Positions 43,401 through 52,954 of a stretch of DNA of 64,000 nucleotides are shown piece by piece. Where the stretch lies: the NCBI GenBank assembly GCA_965212025.1, contig OZ243039.1, positions 1,550,001-1,614,000 on the forward strand, read 5' to 3'. Every line of letters starts with the position of its first letter. Within the stretch, counting starts at the first letter, position 1. The DNA comes from G965212025 sp965212025 (GTDB taxonomy: Bacteria; Pseudomonadota; Gammaproteobacteria; Poriferisulfidales; Oxydemutatoraceae). The position numbers and the translations under genes were made by a program. The notes beneath the pieces were generated by a model. It did no database searches and was not told the DNA's origin. It was given only the letters and a program-made list of their open reading frames with translations.

Positions 43401-44164
43401 ATGTGGAATGCATGGATTGGGTGGGATTTCTGCGCTGCTGCCGAGTGAGAGTTTAGTGTGGGTCTCCCCCCACCTTCAGGCGCGTCGTTTTATGGAACAC
43501 AGGGTTGGCTCCTCAAGAGCAAGCACAAGTTGACACAAAAAAGTTCCTTGAGACGTCGGACGGTGCAGTAGAATCAGCCGGAAGCCCGCAAACCGGTTCC
43601 ATAGGCAACAGCACACGATGCCGGGGGGCAAGCCCCTTCAAACGCTGCGCCGGATCATTCACAAGGCGAAATTCCGAAGGGACTGTCAGAAAATCTCTCG
43701 CTGCCTGGTTCCTTCCCGTGCCTGCCACTTTTCGTTTAGGTTGGCTCGCATGTCGGCGGCGGCTTCTTGCTCCACCCCGCGCTGCATAATCGGGCTCTCG
43801 GTCTGACTGACGAACCTGTATCCGGGTGGTCTGCAACTTGGTCGGCCTTCACGCAGCTCATGCTTACTCTTGCCACCGGACGCCTCGCAAGTCAGCCACT
43901 TTCCAATGGCTTTGCGAATCGGTCATCAGGACGCTACCCAGCTTGATAGCCTGAAGGCGTACCGCTCTATGGGTTGCTGCCTCTGTGAGGAGCCAGTGGC
44001 ACGGGGCTCACGTGGGGCAGGTTGCGTCTGTCTGGAGTGCAATATTGGGGTCTTGAGTGTTGACAGGTGGATGCCGTAGTGCTAGAAATACACAGTGTAA
44101 GTGTACCCGGTTTTAGGAACAGGGTTACCGTTGGTGTTTTTCATCATGCTGGAGTTCGATTTTC
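43401..44164. other. Intergenic region including direct repeat B
   Basis: About 760 bases before alkB. The first 370 show no recognisable gene; 43772-44050 is direct repeat B; the last 110 hold the alkB leader. Confidence 0.5.
43772..44050 (+). repeat. Direct repeat B (279 bp)
   Basis: Second copy of the repeat at 41341-41620, same orientation, differing by scattered substitutions and one or two short indels. It ends at the same GCAATATTGGGG. Confidence 0.85.
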
Positions 44165-45352
44165 GTGAACAAAATTTTAGTTAATGCCAGATATTTTTTG
44201 GCGCCGTTGCTTATCCTCGTTGCGATGTTTGGAGTCATCCTGGGGGGGATCTTCAATTGGGTTGGGGTAGTTCTGCTGGTAGCGGGTATTGTCATTGATA
44301 CCGCCATGAAGTTTCAGTCTTCCGGGGCTGGCTTCGATAAAGACGGCAATACCGTTGGCATCCCAGGTTTGCAGAACATGGTGATGTACTTGATGTTGCC
44401 AGTGTTTGTTCTGTTGCAAGTGGTGCTGGCTTGGCGGATTCATCAGTATGTTACCGGTGTCGAGATCACAACGGTGGGTTCGTTCCTGGGGTTGCCAATC
44501 ACGAGTGGAATTACCGGAGCTGATCTTGTTGGAGCAACCTATTCCATCGGCATATTTGCGGGCATAGGGATTATTTACGGACATGAACTGTCTCACACCA
44601 AGGGTTTCTCGTTTGTGATTTCCCGCCTGATGATGGGACTTTCCGGTTCCAGCCACTTTTGCTACGCCCATGTTTATAACCATCATCTGGAGTTGGCCTC
44701 AGAGGATGATCCGGCGACTGCGCCTCGGGGGCGGACGCTTTACGGTCATTTGCCTTTGAGCTATCTAGGTCAATCCAGGTTTCTTTTTGAAATGGAGCGT
44801 AAGCGGCTGGATTTGCTGGGAGTTCCTTTCCTTTCATGGCAAAATCGCTGGATTCGCGGCTTCGCAATGAGCCTGCCGTCTCTGTTCCTGTTCTTTTTGG
44901 TTGGTGGCTGGGTTGGTGTTGGCTGCCTTGCTATCGTTTGGGTCGTTTCGAACTTTGAACTGGAAGCACTGAACTTTCTTGAGCACTACGGTCTCATCAG
45001 AGTGAAAGGCCAGCCCATTGACTATCGTCATTCGTGGGACAATTCGACAGCGTTCACGAGTTGGTTTTTCATTGAGATTGGCCGCCAGGCAGATCACCAC
45101 GACCGCGGTGAGACGCGCTTCTGGGAGCTTGAGGAAGTGGGTGCCCCAAACACAGGTTACGGGTATTTTACGACCTTTGCCATGGCGCTCGTTCCGCCTC
45201 TGTGGAGGTACTACATGAAAAAGAAGTTGGCCGCCTGGGACAGGCATTTTGCTTCTCCCGAAGAGCAAAAAATAGCAGCCAGAATAAACAGGCAGGAAGG
45301 CTTCACGGCCAAACCTAAAGAGAACGACGTACTTTCTGCGGCAAAGGCCTGA
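44165..45352 (+). CDS. AlkB/XylM-family membrane hydrocarbon monooxygenase
   Basis: A 395-aa integral membrane di-iron hydroxylase. The His-rich ligands of the family are present: HELSHTKG, YNHHLELASEDDPATAPRG, FLEHYGLIRVKGQPIDY and RQADHHDRGETRFWEL. Several hydrophobic helices lie between them. Such enzymes hydroxylate n-alkanes or alkyl-aromatic side chains using rubredoxin or a ferredoxin reductase. No rubredoxin is in the window, and the substrate cannot be told from sequence. The start is a GTG at 44165 after CTGGAG. Four possibly co-expressed genes follow, beyond a strong hairpin. Confidence 0.85.
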   Translation: MNKILVNARYFLAPLLILVAMFGVILGGIFNWVGVVLLVAGIVIDTAMKFQSSGAGFDKDGNTVGIPGLQNMVMYLMLPVFVLLQVVLAWRIHQYVTGVEITTVGSFLGLPITSGITGADLVGATYSIGIFAGIGIIYGHELSHTKGFSFVISRLMMGLSGSSHFCYAHVYNHHLELASEDDPATAPRGRTLYGHLPLSYLGQSRFLFEMERKRLDLLGVPFLSWQNRWIRGFAMSLPSLFLFFLVGGWVGVGCLAIVWVVSNFELEALNFLEHYGLIRVKGQPIDYRHSWDNSTAFTSWFFIEIGRQADHHDRGETRFWELEEVGAPNTGYGYFTTFAMALVPPLWRYYMKKKLAAWDRHFASPEEQKIAARINRQEGFTAKPKENDVLSAAKA

Positions 45353-45373
45353 AAGAGCACTCTTAAATTAAGA

Positions 45374-45403
45374 GAAGAAGCCCACCATGGGGTGGGCTTC
45401 TTC
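45374..45403 (+). terminator. Hairpin terminator after the monooxygenase gene
   Basis: GAAGAAGCCCACC / GGTGGGCTTCTTC, a 13-bp perfect stem with loop ATGG, followed by only a short T-rich stretch. It could be a terminator or an attenuating/stabilising hairpin between alkB and the next gene. Confidence 0.75.
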
Positions 45404-45461
45404 TTGTTGACAACTTTATATTTATACAGTTTTACTACCTGAAAGGGGGAGGTTGACGACT

Positions 45462-46118
45462 ATGGCAATTGGAGATCGTTTAAGAACAAGGATCAAAATC
45501 TGGGGAGCCCCGTCCTGTGTCAACACCGCCAAATGTCTTATGACAGCTGCGGATAAGGGGGTCGATATTGAGGCTTTGTTGTTTGACCCGGCTTCAAGTG
45601 AAATAAAAACCATGTCGCCCCTCGGTCTTGGCCCCGTTTTAAGGGATGTCGACCACGTTGTTTTCGGAACCTCTGCGATTCTTTCTTACCTTGATGACAA
45701 GGGTTTTGGTAACTCGCTGATGATTCGTAATGGAGTGGTGAGGGCAAAGCAATGGGAGTTGTCCCAAATGGTCACCGACGTTTTGCAAAACAATATGGGC
45801 AATCGGGAAGTCGTCTTGAAATGTCTTGATTTTGTAGATGCGCGATTACAAAGCAAGACTTTCACCGAAAAGGGAGACTTTGTTTGCGGTCAGTTTTCTC
45901 TTGCCGACGTTCATTTGGCGGCGTGCGTCAACAAACTGATCATCGATGGTCAGGGAGATTTGGTGAACAGCCACAGTAGCGTTTCCGGGTGGTTGGAGTG
46001 CGTGAAAGCACACACTGCGACCAGCAAGGATAAAGTTGTTCCTTACGATAGTTTGCCGACGAGCGCAGATGTCCAGAGCGGGCAGTTGCGTGACGTTGTG
46101 GTCAACGTCGGTTCCTGA
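45462..46118 (+). CDS. Glutathione S-transferase-like protein
   Basis: A ~218-aa protein with a GST layout. The thioredoxin-like N-terminus has IKIWGAPSCVNTAKCLMTAA, then a MSPLGLGPVL cis-Pro region and FGTSAILSYLDD (the ES/TS glutathione-contact motif). The helical C-terminal domain has KGDFVCGQFSLADVHLAACV. The start at ATG 45462 fits the ribosome site GGGGGAGG; an upstream TTG at 45453 is less likely. Its place between alkB and fadL suggests a role in handling oxidised hydrocarbon intermediates, which is inference. Confidence 0.75.
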   Translation: MAIGDRLRTRIKIWGAPSCVNTAKCLMTAADKGVDIEALLFDPASSEIKTMSPLGLGPVLRDVDHVVFGTSAILSYLDDKGFGNSLMIRNGVVRAKQWELSQMVTDVLQNNMGNREVVLKCLDFVDARLQSKTFTEKGDFVCGQFSLADVHLAACVNKLIIDGQGDLVNSHSSVSGWLECVKAHTATSKDKVVPYDSLPTSADVQSGQLRDVVVNVGS

Positions 46119-46141
46119 CCTGATTTTTCGGAGACGAATAC

Positions 46142-46375
46142 ATGAAGTTATCAATTCTCAAGGCGACGCTGGCGATGGTCGTTTGGTCGGTTCTTGTTGG
46201 CTACGGATTGGTGCAGTTAGGAGCAGGGGAACACTTCTATAAAGGTGAATGGACGCTGGAAGTTATCATCTGGTCTCTGGGCACCGCACTGGCACTGCTT
46301 ATCGCACTGATGGTCAATGTCTGGCTGTTTCTAAAGGTCGGGGGGGAAGATTGCTGGCGCTGGTTCAAAAACTAG
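46142..46375 (+). CDS. Small membrane protein of the alkB cluster
   Basis: A 77-aa protein with two predicted membrane helices (MKLSILKATLAMVVWSVLVG; TLEVIIWSLGTALALLIALM). The family is not recognised. It lies 23 bases after the GST-like gene and 22 bases before the FadL-like gene in an apparent operon. An accessory role in hydrocarbon uptake or oxidation is only suggested by position. Confidence 0.6.
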   Translation: MKLSILKATLAMVVWSVLVGYGLVQLGAGEHFYKGEWTLEVIIWSLGTALALLIALMVNVWLFLKVGGEDCWRWFKN

Positions 46376-46397
46376 CAGGCAAACGGATTACATAAAA

Positions 46398-47744
46398 ATG
46401 AGGCTAAAAAATATGTTCCATAAACACTATGGCTTGTCAAAAGCGTTGGGCAAAAGCGTTAGGGCGTTTGCTATGGGCTTTGGAAGCACGGCGGCACTTT
46501 TGCTCATATCAAGTTCGGCAGTCGCAGGACCTTATGGTTTTGACTTGCACAATGTTCTTTCACCCCGCTCGGGCGGTATGGCAGGAACGGCGATTGCGGG
46601 CAGCAACAACGGTCCCGTTGAAGCTGTGTTCGGTAATCCTGCCAACCTGACAGACTTTCAGGGTGGAACGGACTTCACCTTTGGTGCGACTTTCTATTAT
46701 CCGCGCGCGAAAGCGACCGGGTTAGCTGGCAGTCCGTTTATTCCTGCTGGTGTCAGTGTCACATCAGGAGCCGAGTTTTATACGGTTCCGCAAATAGCGG
46801 TGACGCAGGATCTGGCTGGAGTTGGTATTCCGGTTGTGCTGGGCTTGGGTCTGTCTGCTGTTTCCGGGATTGGCGTGGATTGGCGTCGCGACACGAGGGC
46901 ATTGGGTGCTGGTGCGGAGTTCATCGTGCTGGGCATTAACGCCGGTGCTGGCTATGAGGTTACGGATGATCTGGATGTGGGACTTGAGGCGACTATTTCG
47001 TACGGAATGCTTGAGGCTGGATTGGCGGGTACTTCCGGCCAGGGTCACGACTATGGTCTACGCCTGACGCTTGGTGCCGAATATGACTTGACTGAGGACA
47101 CGGAGGTGGGTTTTTACTACCAGACCGAACTTGAGCATAACTGGAACAACATGATCCTGGTTTCTAATACCCCCAACTTAGCTGACGCAAGTTATTTAAC
47201 GCTTGAGGTGGAACAGCCCGCGAATGTGGGTGTCGGTATTTCACACCAGGTTAACGAAAACTGGCGTGTTGCCGCAGACTATATCTACAAAGCCTGGAGC
47301 CGGGCAGATTTCTGGCAGAATTTTTACGAAGATCAAAACGTGTTTTCACTGGGAGTGGAATACGCGGATGGACCCTGGACTTTGCGAGGCGGATACGGCT
47401 ACGCCGATGACCCGACCCGCCTCAAAGGAGTTGGCTTTGCTGGGCTTCAGGGTGCTTCCCATATTTGTACCGGTACCGTTGGAGTGGCAGGTGCCTGTCT
47501 ACCGCTGAATACTCCTGGACTCTTGACTTGGCTACAGGCCATGGAAACACCCGTCATCTACAAGCAACGCCTGACAGCAGGGTTCACGTACGAAGGTTTT
47601 CTGGCTCCTTTCCTGACGCTCGACGCGCACGTTGCGCACCAGCTTCATGAGTCCAGGAACTATGGTGATAGTGGTTCTCCAGCCCATACAAGGTTGAATG
47701 TGCAGTCACACCATGCTGGGTTTGCGTTGACTTGGTCGTTTTAA
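46398..47744 (+). CDS. OmpP1/FadL-family outer-membrane hydrocarbon transporter
   Basis: A 448-aa outer-membrane protein. It has a signal peptide (core TAALLLISSSAVAG, about residues 30-46), the FadL hatch start GPYGFDLHNVLSPRSGGMAG and the NPANLTDF plug motif, then alternating beta strands ending in a terminal Phe (HAGFALTWSF), as needed for barrel insertion. FadL-type proteins import long-chain fatty acids or hydrocarbons such as toluene and alkanes. Linkage to the AlkB-type monooxygenase makes a hydrocarbon substrate likely. Confidence 0.88.
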   Translation: MRLKNMFHKHYGLSKALGKSVRAFAMGFGSTAALLLISSSAVAGPYGFDLHNVLSPRSGGMAGTAIAGSNNGPVEAVFGNPANLTDFQGGTDFTFGATFYYPRAKATGLAGSPFIPAGVSVTSGAEFYTVPQIAVTQDLAGVGIPVVLGLGLSAVSGIGVDWRRDTRALGAGAEFIVLGINAGAGYEVTDDLDVGLEATISYGMLEAGLAGTSGQGHDYGLRLTLGAEYDLTEDTEVGFYYQTELEHNWNNMILVSNTPNLADASYLTLEVEQPANVGVGISHQVNENWRVAADYIYKAWSRADFWQNFYEDQNVFSLGVEYADGPWTLRGGYGYADDPTRLKGVGFAGLQGASHICTGTVGVAGACLPLNTPGLLTWLQAMETPVIYKQRLTAGFTYEGFLAPFLTLDAHVAHQLHESRNYGDSGSPAHTRLNVQSHHAGFALTWSF

Positions 47745-47759
47745 GGGAGGGATTTAAAA

Positions 47760-48032
47760 ATGCCAAAATATATAATTGAACGGGAAATTCCCGGCGCGGG
47801 AAATCTCACTTCTGACGAATTACAAGGGATTTCGCAAAAATCCTGTAGCGTTCTTAAAGGCATGGGGCCTGGGATACAGTGGGTGCAAAGTGCTGTAACA
47901 GACGACAAAGTCTATTGCACGTACATTGCACCCAACGAGGAAGCAATCAGGAGACATGCGGAGCTGGGCGGCTTTCCGGCGAACAAGATTGCCAGAATCA
48001 GGGAAATTATTGACCCCACGACTGCCGAATAA
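47760..48032 (+). CDS. DUF4242 small protein
   Basis: A 90-aa ferredoxin-like-fold protein of DUF4242: PKYIIEREIPGAGNLTSDEL, VQSAVTDDKVYCTYIAPNEE and IRRHAELGGFPANKIARI. The family includes a nickel-binding actinobacterial protein, but the role is generally unknown. It is the last gene of the hydrocarbon cluster, followed by a terminator. Confidence 0.8.
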   Translation: MPKYIIEREIPGAGNLTSDELQGISQKSCSVLKGMGPGIQWVQSAVTDDKVYCTYIAPNEEAIRRHAELGGFPANKIARIREIIDPTTAE

Positions 48033-48591
48033 ACGCAGCTTCAAAGACGGGAAACGGGCTTCTCCTTCGTGGTGGAGCCCGTTTTTTATTTTCTGGGGAT
48101 CCGTTGCTGGTTTGGTTACTGCTGTAAGGAACGGTGGAGACAGGAAAGGTCTGTTTCCAACGCTGAAGCACGAGACCTTTGCAGGCAAACGAAAGCCAAA
48201 GCTGAGTGACTCCTCCATAGTTTCCACCGCACTTGGTCTGTGTGGCATTTGGCTCACAGCCTGAGCTGCATCTCTGTAGATTTTGCCCTTTAGGTCTTGC
48301 CCTGTAGATTTTTCCCTTTAGACTTTTGTGTTGCAAAGCAGGTCAGGGGTATTTGTTTTAAGACAGTCAGGCGTTTGTTGTCCAAGGGCAAGCCTGCACT
48401 TGCCTGTCGTCTGCCTGACCCTTGATTGATGAGAACGGCAGTGATGAAGTTATGCGAATGGTGCCAGCAGCATTTACGCTCTCGGGCTTGGTTATGACAT
48501 GATCATCTTCGTGCTTCGTACGGGTTTTAAGACTGGTCGCGGTTGCCTTCATTTCCGGCTTGGGAACGGGCAGCTTTGAATTTTTTGGAAC
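48033..48591. other. Intergenic region after the hydrocarbon cluster
   Basis: It starts with a terminator (48053-48088). The remaining ~500 bases contain short frames without family similarity and presumably the cysQ promoter. Confidence 0.4.
48053..48088 (+). terminator. Rho-independent terminator after the DUF4242 gene
   Basis: AACGGGCT / AGCCCGTT stem with a ~16-base inner loop that can partly pair, followed by six T. Confidence 0.85.
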
Positions 48592-49440
48592 ATGATGCCA
48601 ACAGAAAACTCTGGCTTTCCTGACATGCCTGACTTGCCGAGCTTGCTGCTTGAGGTGCAGAAAGTGGCCAAACAGGCTGCCGCTGCGGTATTGGTGGTGC
48701 GCAAAAAAGGCTTTGAGGTGTTCAGGAAAGCTGACCGCTCGCCGGTTACGGATGCTGACTACATTTCTAACGACATCATCGTCTCGCAACTTTTGAAATT
48801 ACTGCCTTCAGTGCCGATCATTTCCGAAGAAGGGCAAGCCTTGGATTACCGGGAAAGGAAAGACAGCCGGCTTTGCTGGCTCGTTGACCCGCTGGATGGA
48901 ACGAGGGAATTTGTGAACAACCGTTCTGACTTCACTGTCAATATTGCGTTGATTAAAAACCACAGCCCATGTCTGGGGGTTGTTTCTGCACCCATGCTTG
49001 ACTTGCATTACAGTGCAGTTGCCGGTTGTGGGGCGACTGTGGAAAGCGGAGACGGTGTAAGCGTGCCCCTGAAGGTTTGTACGACTGTGCCGGATCTTCC
49101 ACGTGTTCTTGTTGGGCGCGGAGGTGCCGGGAAAAAAATGCAAAGATTTTTGAGTCGCCTGGGTCAACACACATTGATTTACAAAGGCAGCTTGATCAAA
49201 TGTTGCCTGGTCGCAGAAGGGTCTGCGGACCTGTACGTTAGCTTCGGTCATACATCTGAATGGGATACTGCAGCGGCTCAATGTATTCTGGAAGAAGCGG
49301 GGGGTCACTTGCTGGGCTTTGATGGTGCGCCCTTGAGATATAACCAGCGTGACACGCTTGAAAACCCACCTTTCATCGCTTCGGCGACTGCCAAGTCGGG
49401 TTGGCGATTACTCGCGGCCGAACAGGCTGTTTCGGGATAA
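48592..49440 (+). CDS. cysQ: 3'(2'),5'-bisphosphate nucleotidase CysQ
   Basis: An inositol-monophosphatase-fold enzyme that hydrolyses PAP to AMP and limits PAPS toxicity in sulfate assimilation. The 282-aa product has the metal site ISEEGQALDY, the signature WLVDPLDGTREFVN, and the C-terminal SEWDTAAAQCILEEAGGHLL. Length is slightly above typical. The ATG at 48592 (or the next codon) starts it; no close neighbour on the same strand precedes it. Confidence 0.92.
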   Translation: MMPTENSGFPDMPDLPSLLLEVQKVAKQAAAAVLVVRKKGFEVFRKADRSPVTDADYISNDIIVSQLLKLLPSVPIISEEGQALDYRERKDSRLCWLVDPLDGTREFVNNRSDFTVNIALIKNHSPCLGVVSAPMLDLHYSAVAGCGATVESGDGVSVPLKVCTTVPDLPRVLVGRGGAGKKMQRFLSRLGQHTLIYKGSLIKCCLVAEGSADLYVSFGHTSEWDTAAAQCILEEAGGHLLGFDGAPLRYNQRDTLENPPFIASATAKSGWRLLAAEQAVSG

Positions 49441-49569
49441 TCCGCTATCTGCCAGTGGTGTGTCGCGTTTTTTGTGACCCGAAAGAACACAGTGGGAGTA
49501 TTTGTAGCGGCTGGCTTTCTGCGCTTTTTGCAAAGCTTCCGAAAAAGTAAAAGGTAGGCTTCTCTCAAA

Positions 49570-51618
49570 ATGCGCTGTACAGAGCCACTCTTTGCCAGAA
49601 GCCTGCTTTTGTTTTCCTGCTTTGTCGTAATTTTCTGTGAGGCGCAGGCAGGCACACCAAGGCATTGTGCGGTTTCCAACTCAGACAAACCTCATTTCGT
49701 GACGGCTCGAAGTTTTAAACTTGACCGTTCGAAAGGAAAAAGCAGTTTTTCCGGGGCAGTACGCTACCGTCGGGGAAGAGAAGGTTTGGCGAGCGGCTAT
49801 TTGCAGATTCATAAAAACAAAAACAGACTGTTTGCGAGTAAAAAAGTGCGATACACCTCTTGTCTAAGCAAGTCTCCCGCCTGGTTTCTCAGCGCTGATA
49901 AAATTCTCCTGGATCGGGAGAAGGAGGTGGTGAGGGCGTACAAGCCAACTGTACATATTGCTGGCATCCCATTTTTGTCGCTTCCTTATGTTCAGCTTTC
50001 ACTCGGCAAAAAGCGCAGAAGCGGCTTCCTGACCCCCGAGCTTGATAACAGCAGCCTGCATGGTGCAGAAGTCGGTTTCCCGTATTACTTTAATTTGGCT
50101 CCCAACGCGGACTTCCTTTTCCGACCAGCTTATATGAGCAAGCGGGGCGTACAAGTCGGTGGCAAGTTTCGTTATCTGCTGCCCTTTGGTGAAGGCGATG
50201 TGCAATCCGATTGGCTTGATGACAGTGATTACGGTTCGAACCGTTATTCCTATCGCTGGCGACATGATTCGAAAATCACTGATAACCTGGGCTTTTCTGC
50301 GCTTTTGCACCGCGTGTCTGACCTCAATTATTCTCGGGACTTTTTGAGGGACACAAACTTGCTGTACGGTGGATATTTGCCGAGTTGGGCTAGCTTGGAT
50401 TATGCGTGGAAAGGTTGGCACTTGAAGCTGTTTGCGGAAAATCTGCAACGGGTTCGTGACGCGTATCTTTCATCTGACAGTGTTTACCAAAGAGAGTTTG
50501 ACATCGGGCTTTCCAGAGACCATTTCTTTCAGTCCCTTGATTTGCAAATACGCACGTTGCTGCGGTGGACAGATTTTTCAGATGACCAGCCTCTATCAGG
50601 GGAACGCGAGGGGAAACGTCTGTACGGACAGTTTGAGATGCAGAAATTCTTCCGGAAGTCTTGGGGTTACCTGGCTCCAGGCTTTGCGGTGCACCGTAGC
50701 CAGTACTCGCTCAAAGCTGCTGAAGACCAGTCCCTAACGGTTCCGCTTTTCAGTCTCCGAGGGAAGTTGTTGTTTGAAAATCGCCATGGGAATCTGCGCT
50801 TCACGAGTGCCTTGGAGCCGGAATTCATGTATTTGTACGTGCCACACAAATCACAGGAGCAGCTCCCGAATTTTGATACGGGCTACAAGGAATTTTCTTA
50901 TGACCGCTTGTTTGCGGACAATCGCTTCAGCGGTTTTGACCGGTTGGGAGATGCCAATCAACTCGGCCTGGGCTTGGTTGGCAAGATAAAAGGCAAGAAA
51001 AGCGGCGTGGAAGTTGCCCGCGCACGCATCGGGCGAATTCATTATTTCAGCGATCAAAAAGTTGGACTCAGGTCTGCCATTGACAACCAGCAGAAGCAGT
51101 CTGATGTGGTGGCCGATGTGCGGCTGCGTATCAATGACCGGGTGACCTTTCTCAGTGAAGTGCAGTTTGGAAAACGCACCGCCTTTGCGGGTGGCTCGAA
51201 GCATTCCCTGTTCTATCGCACAAAAAATCAGGCACGTTACGGGGTTTCCTTCCATTCCCTGCAAGTGGGAGACGATGGGCAGCAGGGCACCAGAGCTGTA
51301 GAAAAATTCAGGCAGTTACGGCTTGCCTTTGACACGCCGATTGGCGACAGCTGGCAAGCGCACGGAGTCTGGAGTCAGGATATAAGAGGGGGTCGTGATC
51401 TTGAGTTGTCTGCCGGTTTCGAGTATGAAAGCTGTTGCTGGAGCATCGGCTTTTTCGCGCAACGCCTGCTGGTAAACGTCAGTCCGAACACCGCCACTTT
51501 TTCGCAGGGGAAACTTGACTATGACACCCGCTTCAGCTTGCGGTTCTCCCTTCGTGGATTAGGCGGCGGTGGCGAAAGCCTTCGCCGGGAACCGGGCAGA
51601 TACTTTTTTCGGAGCTAA
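49570..51618 (+). CDS. lptD: LPS-assembly protein LptD
   Basis: An outer-membrane beta-barrel that inserts lipopolysaccharide into the outer leaflet with LptE. The 682-aa protein is shorter than the ~780 of E. coli. It has a signal peptide (LFARSLLLFSCFVVIFCEAQ), a reduced OstA-like N-terminal domain, then the barrel (KKRRSGFLTPELDNSS; PYYFNLAPNADFLFRPAYMS; the C-terminal FEYESCCWSIGF with its Cys pair). It starts the lptD-surA-pdxA-rsmA-apaG-apaH operon; surA begins four bases after its stop. Confidence 0.92.
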   Translation: MRCTEPLFARSLLLFSCFVVIFCEAQAGTPRHCAVSNSDKPHFVTARSFKLDRSKGKSSFSGAVRYRRGREGLASGYLQIHKNKNRLFASKKVRYTSCLSKSPAWFLSADKILLDREKEVVRAYKPTVHIAGIPFLSLPYVQLSLGKKRRSGFLTPELDNSSLHGAEVGFPYYFNLAPNADFLFRPAYMSKRGVQVGGKFRYLLPFGEGDVQSDWLDDSDYGSNRYSYRWRHDSKITDNLGFSALLHRVSDLNYSRDFLRDTNLLYGGYLPSWASLDYAWKGWHLKLFAENLQRVRDAYLSSDSVYQREFDIGLSRDHFFQSLDLQIRTLLRWTDFSDDQPLSGEREGKRLYGQFEMQKFFRKSWGYLAPGFAVHRSQYSLKAAEDQSLTVPLFSLRGKLLFENRHGNLRFTSALEPEFMYLYVPHKSQEQLPNFDTGYKEFSYDRLFADNRFSGFDRLGDANQLGLGLVGKIKGKKSGVEVARARIGRIHYFSDQKVGLRSAIDNQQKQSDVVADVRLRINDRVTFLSEVQFGKRTAFAGGSKHSLFYRTKNQARYGVSFHSLQVGDDGQQGTRAVEKFRQLRLAFDTPIGDSWQAHGVWSQDIRGGRDLELSAGFEYESCCWSIGFFAQRLLVNVSPNTATFSQGKLDYDTRFSLRFSLRGLGGGGESLRREPGRYFFRS

Positions 51619-51622
51619 TTGC

Positions 51623-52954
51623 ATGATTGGAAAAACACAAAAAGTTTTTGGCACTTGCTCGCGGGTGGTCATCGGCACAGTGTTGGCGAGTGCTTTTCTG
51701 GTTTCTGCAAGCGCAGCAGCTGCGGTCACATTGCGCCCAATCGATCGCATTGTCGCGGTCATTGAGAATCACGTCGTGACCGAGGTTGAGTTGGACAAAT
51801 ACGTCGAACGGGCGCAGAACATGATGCGCTCCCAGGGAAGCCTCATCTCGGCAGATATGCGGTTCTTCAGACAGGAAGTTTTGCAGCAATTGATCACGAG
51901 AAAACTGCAGCTCCAGGAAGCCAGCAAGATGGGTATTGTCATTGATGACATTAGGCTCGACCAAGCGATGAATTCTGTGGCTGCGAACAATGGTATGACG
52001 TTGGAGGCTTATCTGGGCGAAGTGGGCGATGAGTATGCCTGGATCAGGGAGCAGGTTCGGGGTGATATTGCGATCACCACGTTGTTACGGAACGAAGTGG
52101 TGAATCGTATTCATATTAAGGAAAGTGAAATTCGGGAATTTCTCATGGACGAGGTCGGCGACCTCAGGCCTGAGTTCCGCATGGCGATGGTGCGCTTCAA
52201 AATGGCGTCGGTTCCTGAAGGCACTCGCAGCCTATTGAAAGTCCTCGTCGCGAAACTACAGCGCGAAAACATTGATACTTTGTTCTGGTTGCGGCAGCGA
52301 ACTGCTGCTCTTTTGCGTGAACTGGAGATTTGTCGGGGCTGCGCGCAGTTTCAGGTACTCAATTGGCTGCACTTTGAAGCTTTGCCGGAAGCCGCCCGTA
52401 ACAGCTTCAGCGAGGTACACCCGGGGAGCACCGGCCGGTTGTTGAAAACCGGTGACGCTTTTCTGTTTTACCAGATACTTGAAGTGCAACGGGTCGTTAG
52501 TGGTGACGTACGTAGCAAGTACAAGGTGCAGCATATTTTGCTAAAGCCCAACCCGGTTCAAAATGAGGCGCTGATTAAGAAGCGGATGAACGCCTGGAAG
52601 AAAGGCATTCGTACAGATGAGCAATTTTCGAAGCTGGCGCGCAAATATTCTGAAGACTTCCTGACAGCCTACAAGGGTGGTGACCTTGGGTGGCTTGAGC
52701 CCGAAAAATTAACACCCGAGTTTGCGGAGCGCTTGGTCGCCGCCAAGCCAAAAACGGTCGTGGGACCTTTTGAAAGCCCTTATGGTTGGCATTTGTTGAG
52801 AGTCCTGGAAGTGCACGTGGAGAAGTCAGACTTGGAGGGGGCATACCAGAAAGCCTCGGAAATCATCCGGGAGCAGAAGTCTCAAGCTGAAATCCAGCAT
52901 TGGCTTTCTCATTTGCGCGACACGAGAAGCGTGAAGATTATTGGTGTCAAGTGA
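51623..52954 (+). CDS. surA: Periplasmic chaperone / peptidyl-prolyl isomerase SurA
   Basis: A periplasmic chaperone for outer-membrane proteins. The 443-aa protein has a signal peptide (VVIGTVLASAFLVSASAAAA), the SurA_N helical domain (IDRIVAVIENHVVTEVELDK), and a parvulin-type PPIase domain near the C-terminus (VQHILLKPNP; GGDLGWLEPEKLTPEFAERL; GPFESPYGWHLLRV). The first parvulin domain is poorly conserved. The ATG at 51623 is preferred to the longer frame from 51569, which overlaps lptD. Confidence 0.92.
   Translation: MIGKTQKVFGTCSRVVIGTVLASAFLVSASAAAAVTLRPIDRIVAVIENHVVTEVELDKYVERAQNMMRSQGSLISADMRFFRQEVLQQLITRKLQLQEASKMGIVIDDIRLDQAMNSVAANNGMTLEAYLGEVGDEYAWIREQVRGDIAITTLLRNEVVNRIHIKESEIREFLMDEVGDLRPEFRMAMVRFKMASVPEGTRSLLKVLVAKLQRENIDTLFWLRQRTAALLRELEICRGCAQFQVLNWLHFEALPEAARNSFSEVHPGSTGRLLKTGDAFLFYQILEVQRVVSGDVRSKYKVQHILLKPNPVQNEALIKKRMNAWKKGIRTDEQFSKLARKYSEDFLTAYKGGDLGWLEPEKLTPEFAERLVAAKPKTVVGPFESPYGWHLLRVLEVHVEKSDLEGAYQKASEIIREQKSQAEIQHWLSHLRDTRSVKIIGVK

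Noticed and set aside
43505..43789. 94-codon frame between the DUF4411 gene and repeat B
   Set aside because: There is no ribosome site, no motif and no conservation in the matching region near repeat A.
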